Assembly: GCA_900128585.1 (NCBI GenBank)
Contig: LT642207.1
Span: 1-33,820, forward strand
Direction of reading: 5' to 3'
DNA: 33,820 bases
DNA from: Stramenopiles sp. TOSAG23-3
Lineage: Eukaryota > Sar
A program made the position numbers and the translations under genes. Position 1 is the stretch's first letter, and every line of letters starts with the position of its first letter. The notes under the pieces were generated by a model. The model ran no database searches. It saw only the letters and a program-made list of their open reading frames with translations, and had not been told where the DNA came from. Shown piece after piece: positions 26,801-33,820 of the stretch.

Positions 26801-29800
26801 AGCGCTCGATCATTCTGAAAAATGCATCGAAGACCGCAACAGTGTACTATGTAGAATCAAATGCTCCAGGTTTCACGGTAACCCCAAAACGAGGTCGTAT
26901 CAGCGGAGGGGCAACAGCAGAAGTAAAAATTAGTGTTAAGGCTCCAAAACAGCACGAATATACGAAAGATTCCATCACCGTTCAACCTCGCGGAGGGAAA
27001 GTCGTCACATTAGATTTGGCAGGCGAAGCATTGGTGCCAGATGTATCTGTGAAAGAAGAGGAAATCGATTTCGGCGGGGTTACTATTGGTTCTACTATGA
27101 AACATAGTCTTACCTTATCTAATAATGGCAGTATCCAGGCAACTATATTTATTGACCTTGAGCGCTACCCAGAGTTCAATGTTGGTTTGGCCCCTGTTGG
27201 GGACGGGCAACAAACTGATCTTGAAAGTGTATTCGTTCCGGTGTCTGATTTACGATTGACCAGCGCTAGCACAAACGCTCCCTCAACGGCCGCGGGGAGA
27301 CGGTCGAGTTCTGGCCGTTCTAAGCGGAAGGTGAAAGAGTCCGACAGAGGAGATGATGTGCCTCCTGCTCGGAAATTTCGTCTGACAGTTGAAGCCGGCC
27401 GAAATTTGAAACTAAACCTAATATATAATCCTCAACACGAACGCAGCCATGTGTTCGAGGTGCCCCTAATACTTGCGGGTATAGAAGGTAGACCCCCCGA
27501 AGGGATGAGACGAGTGATTGTGGCTGAAGGCTTGAAACCGAGACTTCTTTTGAGCCGAACGACAGTGGAATTTGGCGACCGGGTAGTAAGCCGTGACAAA
27601 AGCATGCGATTTCCGTATCACACCGAATTGACACTGACAAATAGGGATGAAAACATGGTGTCGTGGGAGGTTGATTTGTCTGATCTGTATATGGACCGAC
27701 CCGGCACCCGGGATTCTATGGCATCTGCGACAACAACCATGACATCTATGACAGGATATGGGACCAGTCAAACCCTGCCCACATTTTCTATGGAACCATC
27801 AAGTGGCGAGTTGGAGCCGGGAGAAGCTCGAGTTGTGAAAGTAAGTTTTTTGCCTTTTGAAGCAATTTCATACGAAGCCGAAATGCCTATTTATCTTGAT
27901 GGAAACCGAACACGACCTTACCTGATGATTCAATTGAAAGCAAATGGCATGTACCCTAAGTTAAAGTTTAGTACAGACGAGGTAATATTACCACCTGTAC
28001 CCCTAGGTATAAAATCAAAAACGTGCTTCGAAATAATAAATCAAGGATATGATCAGTTAGAAGTTTCCCATCAACTACCAATTGATAGTGCACACATTCC
28101 TCTGAAAATATCATACCCGGATGGGAAACAAATTGGGCTTTCAAAAGCACGCCTTTCAATAGAAGTGAGTTTTGCATCAAGAAAACCAATGGCATTTACA
28201 GCAAAAATTGAGTTTATGGATTCAGGTGGCAACAGATTTTCTATACCAGTGAGTGGAACATCTGACGCGTGCTTACTGACAACCTATGATTTTGTGAGAG
28301 CCAATTTAGACCCATATGGCGGGGACAAAAAATTTAGTTATTATGTGTCAGATCAGAAGGCGATTCAATTCTTTGAAAATGTACAAGTGCGGCAAATGCT
28401 GAAAGCCGACGCAAAAACAAATGGCCGTACTACCCCGCGAGGGCTAGAAACACCTTTTAGTGCAGGTGATAAATCTATGGGGGGGGTTGACATAAGTTAT
28501 CTTGGAAAGTCTTCGGTTAATACTGACAATATAGAGGCACTACGAAGTTGGCTTAATTGTACAGCAATGAAAAGCCCATTAGAAAACATCCCGAAAGATT
28601 TTGTTGATTCTCATGGAAAAATTTTGATTGAGCTGATAGAAACCCTGACTGGGCGAAACGTTCCGGGAAAAGTTATAAAACTGTCTGCCAACAAACGAGA
28701 ACACCCTACTCAATTACTGAAGCAGTATGAAGAATGTTTGGCGCATTTGAAAGGCCATGGTGCATTGCTCAACCATATACGCCCAGAATCGTTATTGTCT
28801 AAGAGCGACTTTATTCATATCTGCAGCCACCGCGAATTATCAAAATTAACGCCAACACAGTTGTTACAAAGAAAAAAAGATTTAGAGCGAGAATACAAAC
28901 GCATATATCTTCCTTCTTGGATTTCGGTTTTATACCAGATTATCAAAATATATGTGTTAAAAAGAATTACCCAGAAACAATATGAGTCTCTGCCTGGAGT
29001 TGATCCGTCAAGGCCTTTGCCTGGCTTTTCCGCCGACGATTCTGACACTGAAGTAAAGAAGAAGAAAAGAAGAAAAAAAGATGATCCTGCATTAGTTGGT
29101 AGTAATGTTTATTCTGTATCAGAGGGTTTGCTGCTAAAATGGCTTACGTACCACTATGTTGTTCTTGGACCAGAAAACCCTAAACGCTTGACCAATTTTG
29201 AAGAAGATCTGAAGGATGGCTCCGTTCTATGCCATCTACTCCAAAGCCATGTTCCAAATATTGCTGCTTCTGGGCGTCCTTTATTTGGATTTAAAAGAAA
29301 TCCAGCTTCAGATGAAGATAATAAACTTAATGCTACCAAGTTCATCGGTGGGATGCGAGAGTTAGGGCTTGATCTTTCAATTTCTCCCAGTTCCTTTACT
29401 CATCCAAATGGTCTTAATATGTTGCTGTTGGTCATATATTTATATCAAAACTTGCCTCAATATATCCCAAAGACAACCATTGAATTCTATGGATTTTTGG
29501 GCGAACGGGTGGTGAAAAATATTGAATTGAGGAACCCTGCAAAAAAGGGCATAAATTATTGGGTGACTGTTGAAGGATCTCCCGACTTCAAAATCGAAAA
29601 GCGCCAACTGCAGTTAGACCCTGGTGCTGTTGAAGCGTTTCCGATAGAGTTTGTGAGTCGCTTTACGAAAACTGTTAATGGCCGTCTCACCTTTCGAGCA
29701 CAACGTGATGGAGGCATCAATGCTGCCACTATGGTTTTCAACTTGAAAAGTATGGTGCACTCGAGAAAAGCTGTGCTAACTCATCAAATAAAGACGGTGG

Positions 29801-32769
29801 CGTATGAGCCGCAAACTGTTGAAATAGATATCGCAAACAATTTTTCGTCCGACTGCGTGTTTTCTCTGACCCTCACACAGGACCTGCTTGTGAACAATAA
29901 ATGGGAAAAGGCATCACATATTCTGCATGGGCGCCATAAAACAAAGAAACGTGGTGGCTCAAAGAAAAAAACTGGGATTGGGATGCGGAAAAGTGACTCA
30001 AACAAGAAGAGTTCTACTGCTGTTCCCGTTAGTCAACTTCCTGAAGATTTGAAAGAGGCGGCCTTTTTTGCACCTTTCTGGTGCCGGAATTCGTCGGTAA
30101 AAGTAAAATCGAGTGGATCGGCCACAATAACTATGCAATTTCTGCCGTTACAGCCAGGAACTTATAGATGTCAATTGGTTTTTCTTGACGAGAAAGTTGG
30201 TGAAACAATGTACGAAGTCCTAGGAGTGGCCGAAATGCCAAAACCACTCGAATTTTTTTCGTCTGCTATGGATCTGACATCATCTGTGCAACGTCACCTT
30301 TCGATTCCATTTTGCAATGCTCACTTAGACAAAGCGAGAAGTGTTGCAATGGAAAGATATGCTGGTTCAACTCTAAAAAAAATGCGAGATGCACTGAAAA
30401 TGTATATTTTGTCTGAGAAGCCGCCTCAAGTTTTTACTGTGGAATTTAATTCCCCGTTTTATCAGGCGGCCCCTGATTGTACTATAAGTGAGATCAGGGA
30501 AGGTAGTACAAACGCAAAAGCTGTCCTAGCGACTCCCCGTGGGGCAATGGGAGATGGGCAAGGAAGCATCATGGTCAACTTTCAACCGAGTGCGGCGGGG
30601 GAGTATCCGGCTCAGCTGGTGATGCGCTCTCCGTTTGAAGTTCGCGTATACGATTTTTATTTTACAGTCAAAGCCCCCAGTCAGGAGAAGGCGCTAGAGT
30701 TTGGAGCACCGGCTCGCCAGACAATCGTCCAAGACATTCCAATAGTTAATAACAGTGATCAGGATTGGAGTATAGGGGCAAAAATAACAGGTGAAGGATC
30801 ACAACAATTCAAAGGACAGAAAGCTCTCAAAGTCAAGGCAGGCGAGGAAGGCGCCTACAAATTGCAATATAAAGCAGAATGGGTAAGCGAGTCATCTGCT
30901 CAACTTACATTAACAAATGCCACAACTGGCGAAGATTATGTATTTAAACTTTATGGCACTGCGGATGAACCGTTAGCCGAGGAACATGTTCGGATTGAAT
31001 GCCAGGCGCGACAGCGTATATCTCGAAAATTCAGAGTACGAAATGCCACTAAAAGTTCAACGATATTTAATGTAGAATGCGATTTACCTGGCATAAGTGG
31101 TTCGTCAACAATTGAAGTTGGCCCAAACTCTACTGGTGATTATGAACTTTTTTTACGCCCCCTTCTTGGTGGCGAGTATAGTGGAGCAATAACTTTTACT
31201 GCTCCTGATGGATCCTTTACCTGGTACACAATTGAGATTTTTGCTGCAGCTCCAACTTCTGAAGGCAGTCTCGATTTGAAAGCGTTTGTGCGGAAAGCTG
31301 TGGCCGTAGAAATTGGTTTACAGAACCCCTTGGACGAACCTATTGAATTCGAGGTAAAACTGACAGGCCAAGGTCTCCTCGGCGATCCTGTTTTCGTTTT
31401 ATCAGCACAGGAATCTGGAACGTACGAACTGCTGTATTCCCCATTGGTTCCAGTGCAAGAAACTGGTTCGATTGTGTTTGCAAACCAGCGTGTTGGTGAA
31501 GTATGGTACGAACTCAATTTATTGGCGGAATCACCTCCTCCAGAACAATTGCAAGATATGGAGTGCTGTGTAGGACTGCGATCGCGCCAAAAAGTCCAGC
31601 TAGAAAATCCCACTGGGCAGCAAATTCAATTAATTAGTGTTGTTAGCAATCAGCTGAATTTTCGCGCAATACCGAATCAAATTACTGTGCCACCATATGG
31701 TACTGCCGTTGCAGAAGTGGAGTACACACCTTCAAGCATCAACGAGATCCAAAAATCCTCTGTGGTTTTTCGAAACTCAAAACTTGGGGCATGGAAATAT
31801 GTTGTAGAAGGGCGAGGAAATCCACCTTCCACTATGGAAACTGTTGAAGTGTTCTCTCCTATGGGTGTACGGGAATCCGCCACATTTAGTTTCCGGAATC
31901 CTTTTTCTGAAGCTATTTTTGTGAGCGTCAAGATGCATTTTAAAGATGAAGCTTCCAATGGTGCATTTTCTTTGTTGGTAAAGAGTGGTGATATGCGTGT
32001 GGCTCCATTTAGCTCGTTGCAAATCCCATTTATATTTTGCCCTCCTGCTATTTTCGAATACCACGCAACCGTTGAGGTCGAAGCCGACCAAGGAATGTTG
32101 TGGACATTTCCTGTTAAAGGTACTGCAGAAGCTCCTTCTTCAGATGATGCAGTTATTATCTCCACCGCAGCTCGGAAGTCTGTCTCGGAAACAGTGCCAT
32201 TTATTTTACATTCCATAGACCCGAAGGAAGCGAATTCTAGTACACGTTTTGCGCATTCGTTGGTAATTCCTGATGAATATAAAACAATTGTGGAGAAATC
32301 CTTAGTTATCACACAAAATTCCTGTGGCATAACCGATCCGAGTACCCCTTTATCTTACACCTTCAAGTTCAATCCTTTGAAACCTTTTAAAGCAAATTTA
32401 GAATTTATATTGCGAAAAGGTTCGGGGGGACAGTGGCGGTTTCCACTAGTATTACAAGCATCCGAGCCGGCTGTAGATGACGTTATACTAATTGAGGCAA
32501 TGATTAACCAAACTTCAAGTGTCAGTTTCAAACTATCAAACCACTTCAATGCATATTCAGACTTTTCTGCAAAATTTACGCCTGAATCTCCCTACGAGTT
32601 TACGGTGTATCCAAGCGAAGGTGTCTTAGAACCACCTGGAACTTCCGGTACAAGTTTTATTTTGTCCTTTACACCCACTGAATATGGCTGCAATGGTCGT
32701 ACGAAGTGCGCGGTATACCGCCAATATACACTCCGCCAAGTGGGAAAACTGGAATTGATACACGTATGA
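23878..32769 (+). CDS. CFAP47: CFAP47-like ciliary central-apparatus protein
   Basis: An uninterrupted 2963-codon frame starting at an ATG. The protein is a chain of immunoglobulin-like ASH/MSP-type domains, seen as repeated beta-strand phrases such as FPPVVEFHGVEVGTLY (about residue 53), ASVFDFGECPVHDRRD (about 460), TLDFGKIVVRSIVTKSF and EIDFGGVTIGSTMKHSL. A calponin-homology domain occupies about residues 1743-1865 (SEGLLLKWLTYHYVVLG, FEEDLKDGSVLCHLLQSHVP), preceded by a Lys-rich stretch. This order (many ASH domains, one CH, more ASH domains) and the size fit CFAP47/FAP47, a protein of the axonemal central apparatus needed for sperm and flagellar motility. A second basic linker is at about 2018-2045. 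Codon usage is even throughout and no intron is needed. The end is odd: the expected C-terminus continues in another frame after about 32688. Confidence 0.88.
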   Translation: MSFEDNPLSTPVSEPVVTVAERHSNTLAPASTSNGYNVAEPITKPGDSSVMRVFPPVVEFHGVEVGTLYVITITIQNTSNSVRRVRFQPPKSKAFTLRNEPKGGLAPGLDVTADIEFFAESEQDFHDKLTVVSGKYNVEIPLHAFAPAPRIEFDGFVDFGVCVLENATSKIVEFKNVGMAIGEFEIEYDEDLPIKIEPRRGTLHPLNPPLKIDLAGKVSDDEDDNSLDSEASSAFERKRSKNMEGKPKLELEENFPKKTSARIRIEYTGKELGAFRALAKVAMVGQPDRVLDINAQLVQQSLELVLPEGGGQVSSLNFGTLYFSHARTINTLLVNNGPFPASFTVHLNEEVHVSDDEVDYDNTNYMMEKEEQATPPYTSSPSDGIIQPYSQLPVILQFLPFRKKQKTGWAQTIPDPNDMMQAFNVEGNVECVDTHQSIAVHLSGKAVVANVRIDASVFDFGECPVHDRRDILTTITNDGSDLVANWIVERVAQFSFKPARGSLQPGQSQNILVSYKPTQLGRFHKDLTVTIENGAKLLPLRLIGTSETIGEDKQKIVGGPDAIPSDFKPNYKFVRRDDPSLNSSPRKTFRRGKPWEESLEGTEMASLMNPMPEINVADARYTFSVPDLIRRQAHRGQYKQYLHDMRIHRKRQQINAERQKHGLSVLGDPNGVDMGMNPRAGLRSPQPSMPAESDPLWLERPMDEDGGAPRRRVKVPPNENVLVKRKFKPSPTTPAEVRDIDADLTPENLKDIVAGPKTLDFGKIVVRSIVTKSFAVGNNLAQNILVSMVIDEEEMQRSTPDSQLVPPGEVAGFDIVFSSRDTQNYRKTIQYTVNNKYQFKFNVVAEVVPIQLDLSAEELNFRFTSDDLDPTISEVVTISNPGNAPAEFSWSTGRNGVFTVEPRKGLVPAFKEVDVNVTFRPVAKAIKNDVLRLAVASGQGAERQLVVDGESLEGKIIFKDKGLDLGNFPVGIPMERSIILKNASKTATVYYVESNAPGFTVTPKRGRISGGATAEVKISVKAPKQHEYTKDSITVQPRGGKVVTLDLAGEALVPDVSVKEEEIDFGGVTIGSTMKHSLTLSNNGSIQATIFIDLERYPEFNVGLAPVGDGQQTDLESVFVPVSDLRLTSASTNAPSTAAGRRSSSGRSKRKVKESDRGDDVPPARKFRLTVEAGRNLKLNLIYNPQHERSHVFEVPLILAGIEGRPPEGMRRVIVAEGLKPRLLLSRTTVEFGDRVVSRDKSMRFPYHTELTLTNRDENMVSWEVDLSDLYMDRPGTRDSMASATTTMTSMTGYGTSQTLPTFSMEPSSGELEPGEARVVKVSFLPFEAISYEAEMPIYLDGNRTRPYLMIQLKANGMYPKLKFSTDEVILPPVPLGIKSKTCFEIINQGYDQLEVSHQLPIDSAHIPLKISYPDGKQIGLSKARLSIEVSFASRKPMAFTAKIEFMDSGGNRFSIPVSGTSDACLLTTYDFVRANLDPYGGDKKFSYYVSDQKAIQFFENVQVRQMLKADAKTNGRTTPRGLETPFSAGDKSMGGVDISYLGKSSVNTDNIEALRSWLNCTAMKSPLENIPKDFVDSHGKILIELIETLTGRNVPGKVIKLSANKREHPTQLLKQYEECLAHLKGHGALLNHIRPESLLSKSDFIHICSHRELSKLTPTQLLQRKKDLEREYKRIYLPSWISVLYQIIKIYVLKRITQKQYESLPGVDPSRPLPGFSADDSDTEVKKKKRRKKDDPALVGSNVYSVSEGLLLKWLTYHYVVLGPENPKRLTNFEEDLKDGSVLCHLLQSHVPNIAASGRPLFGFKRNPASDEDNKLNATKFIGGMRELGLDLSISPSSFTHPNGLNMLLLVIYLYQNLPQYIPKTTIEFYGFLGERVVKNIELRNPAKKGINYWVTVEGSPDFKIEKRQLQLDPGAVEAFPIEFVSRFTKTVNGRLTFRAQRDGGINAATMVFNLKSMVHSRKAVLTHQIKTVAYEPQTVEIDIANNFSSDCVFSLTLTQDLLVNNKWEKASHILHGRHKTKKRGGSKKKTGIGMRKSDSNKKSSTAVPVSQLPEDLKEAAFFAPFWCRNSSVKVKSSGSATITMQFLPLQPGTYRCQLVFLDEKVGETMYEVLGVAEMPKPLEFFSSAMDLTSSVQRHLSIPFCNAHLDKARSVAMERYAGSTLKKMRDALKMYILSEKPPQVFTVEFNSPFYQAAPDCTISEIREGSTNAKAVLATPRGAMGDGQGSIMVNFQPSAAGEYPAQLVMRSPFEVRVYDFYFTVKAPSQEKALEFGAPARQTIVQDIPIVNNSDQDWSIGAKITGEGSQQFKGQKALKVKAGEEGAYKLQYKAEWVSESSAQLTLTNATTGEDYVFKLYGTADEPLAEEHVRIECQARQRISRKFRVRNATKSSTIFNVECDLPGISGSSTIEVGPNSTGDYELFLRPLLGGEYSGAITFTAPDGSFTWYTIEIFAAAPTSEGSLDLKAFVRKAVAVEIGLQNPLDEPIEFEVKLTGQGLLGDPVFVLSAQESGTYELLYSPLVPVQETGSIVFANQRVGEVWYELNLLAESPPPEQLQDMECCVGLRSRQKVQLENPTGQQIQLISVVSNQLNFRAIPNQITVPPYGTAVAEVEYTPSSINEIQKSSVVFRNSKLGAWKYVVEGRGNPPSTMETVEVFSPMGVRESATFSFRNPFSEAIFVSVKMHFKDEASNGAFSLLVKSGDMRVAPFSSLQIPFIFCPPAIFEYHATVEVEADQGMLWTFPVKGTAEAPSSDDAVIISTAARKSVSETVPFILHSIDPKEANSSTRFAHSLVIPDEYKTIVEKSLVITQNSCGITDPSTPLSYTFKFNPLKPFKANLEFILRKGSGGQWRFPLVLQASEPAVDDVILIEAMINQTSSVSFKLSNHFNAYSDFSAKFTPESPYEFTVYPSEGVLEPPGTSGTSFILSFTPTEYGCNGRTKCAVYRQYTLRQVGKLELIHV

Positions 32770-32852
32770 GCCCTCACCTAACCAAATCGTTAGGAAAATA
32801 TAAGAAGAAGAATTTTATGAAAGCAAATATGCACTTAAACAAGAACAAATGA
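32688..32852 (+). other. Expected CFAP47 C-terminus in a shifted frame
   Basis: From CTG at 32688 a different frame reads LQWSYEVRGIPPIYTPPSGK, then TGIDTRMSPHLTKSLGKYKK, stopping at TGA 32850-32852. The 'QW.YEVRG..P.Y.PP' string is what I expect at the end of CFAP47 family proteins. The annotated frame reaches FTPTEYG just before this point and then reads 27 unrelated residues. In the family, a short strand pair separates these two strings, so some tens of bases appear to be missing, with a change of frame. Confidence 0.7.
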
Positions 32853-33222
32853 ATGATCCGGTGTTGTATGTAAATTTTAAACTCGTGTGCGAAATCCATA
32901 AATGGCAAGGAGAAGAACACAATACAAGTGAAGTAACCACAGATGATATCTGATAATTGCTGCTCTGAAAATAGGGTAGCTCTTATAAATCTCGACTTCA
33001 TTGAGTGGATTCGAGAACTGTTCATTTACATTGGGGCCCAAGAATTCTTACTTTTTATTTATTGTTTTGAGATGCCGACAGAAATAATTGGATTTGAGGC
33101 GCATGCGATGTTTAAAAAACATAAGTTTTTACGAGTTCAGAATTGACAGCCCCAACTCATTTTCTCCACGAAACATGTACGAGATAAATTAAAAACAAAA
33201 TAAAAAACAAATTATATATGAT
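32853..33222. other. Short intergenic stretch before the right-edge element
   Basis: AT-rich, with no supported gene. Composition changes sharply to GC-rich shortly after 33223. Confidence 0.4.
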
Positions 33223-33820
33223 ATGTATGTTTACCATGAACAACGAACCCCCAAACATACTAATGTTCAGGAACATGCCGAAGCTAAAAAAAAAGCGCTC
33301 AAGCCACCATGCAAAAATGGGTACCCTCCTGGAATGGCTAGGCTCCGAATGCATCGACACGAATATAGGCAGGGACGACGCTCCCTGCACTATTTCTCCA
33401 TGCACCTCATATTCTTTATGAAGGCGGCGGAGTACAAAATTCCAAAGGACTTCGCCACCGGAGCCGCCAAAAGCTCAGCCCCGAAATGGACGTACGACCA
33501 CCAAATGGAGATGGTCCTACAAGGAAAATGGAGGGAACTCTACACGGCCCTCCTCGACTGGCACCTTTACTGCCAGGTGAACGACCTCTGCCAAGAGCCA
33601 ACAACCTCCCCCAACCAAGGCAACGCCGCCAGAGCCAGGAAGTTCGCAGACGAGGGCCAGCTCAGCCGGGCCGTGGCCGCAATGGAAAACACAGGCCTAG
33701 CGAATCATGCATCGGCAACCGAAGTCCGAAAACTGCACCCCGAAGGAAACCCCATGACGGACGAGGACTGGGAGAACGCCCTCCAGCAACAGCACCGGGA
33801 CCCGACCACCAAATGGCCGC
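33223..33820 (+). CDS. Non-LTR-retrotransposon-like ORF, cut by the right edge
   Basis: A frame open from ATG 33223 to the end of the window (199 codons, no stop). The first 65 codons are less certain; from ATG 33418 the protein is clearly patterned: MKAAEYKIPKDFATGAAKSS, then WTYDHQMEMVLQGKWRELYT, then ARARKFADEGQLSRAVAAME, then a TEVRKLHPEGNP block. The order 'KWRELY', 'AR...EGQLSRAV..ME..G' and 'L HP' is typical of the segment directly upstream of the reverse transcriptase domain in many non-LTR retrotransposon proteins of protists and fungi. The RT itself would lie beyond the window. GC-rich codon use is unlike the host genes and like family A, so both may be parts of one element; this is inference. 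Confidence 0.6.
   Translation, partial: MYVYHEQRTPKHTNVQEHAEAKKKALKPPCKNGYPPGMARLRMHRHEYRQGRRSLHYFSMHLIFFMKAAEYKIPKDFATGAAKSSAPKWTYDHQMEMVLQGKWRELYTALLDWHLYCQVNDLCQEPTTSPNQGNAARARKFADEGQLSRAVAAMENTGLANHASATEVRKLHPEGNPMTDEDWENALQQQHRDPTTKWP

Noticed and set aside
1-33820. tRNA, rRNA or CRISPR arrays
   Set aside because: No cloverleaf with a GGTTCRANYCC-type arm and no regularly spaced short repeats were noticed on either strand. The gene content is eukaryotic.

Overview
The window looks like nuclear DNA of a flagellated, probably unicellular eukaryote. It encodes a ribosome-assembly factor, SUMO, an actin-related protein, a Cables-type cyclin and a giant ciliary central-apparatus protein (CFAP47-like). 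Intergenic DNA is AT-rich. The introns I could infer are short and spliceosomal: GTAAGT or GTGAGT donors, a CTAAC-like branch site, and an AG 10-20 bases later. The species cannot be named from the sequence alone.

Host genes, left to right: RPF2-like Brix protein (490-1365, -); F-box/kelch protein (3662-4966, +); a three-exon, calcineurin-B-like protein with degenerate EF hands (6817-7595, -); SUMO (8777-9064, +); a tentative two-exon small gene (11330-11699, -); actin-related protein (12094-13227, +); a small three-exon gene of unknown function (13380-13886, -); Cables-like cyclin (15475-17010, +); an orphan terminal exon (17172-17351, -); a class I methyltransferase (19574-20431, -); and the CFAP47-like gene (23878-32769, +, with its expected C-terminus in another frame up to 32852). 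The genes look independent, with no operon logic. Neighbours are often convergent or divergent.

The space between genes is crowded with mobile-element debris. One GC-rich family, here called family A, has fragments at 1-240, 5009-5520, 6307-6458, 14250-14655, 17393-18520 and 18963-19480. The better copies carry a tiny downstream acidic reading frame with the motif SDEEVDYG. A partial GC-rich ORF with a non-LTR retrotransposon-type segment runs off the right edge (33223-33820) and could be the upstream part of the same element. A Ty1/copia RNase H relic lies at 22440-22598. There are at least six fold-back (MITE-like) elements, the best with 70-145 base arms, and a dispersed AT-rich repeat with the core TTGGCTGTTATTT that forms a palindromic cluster at 13928-14224.

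The most interesting items are the conserved acidic micro-ORF of family A, the spliced genes not visible as single long frames, the frame break at the C-terminus of the CFAP47-like gene, the calcineurin-B-like protein with no intact calcium loop, and the nested fold-back element at 2390-2895. I found no tRNA, rRNA or CRISPR array. Short exons in the AT-rich stretches may have been missed.
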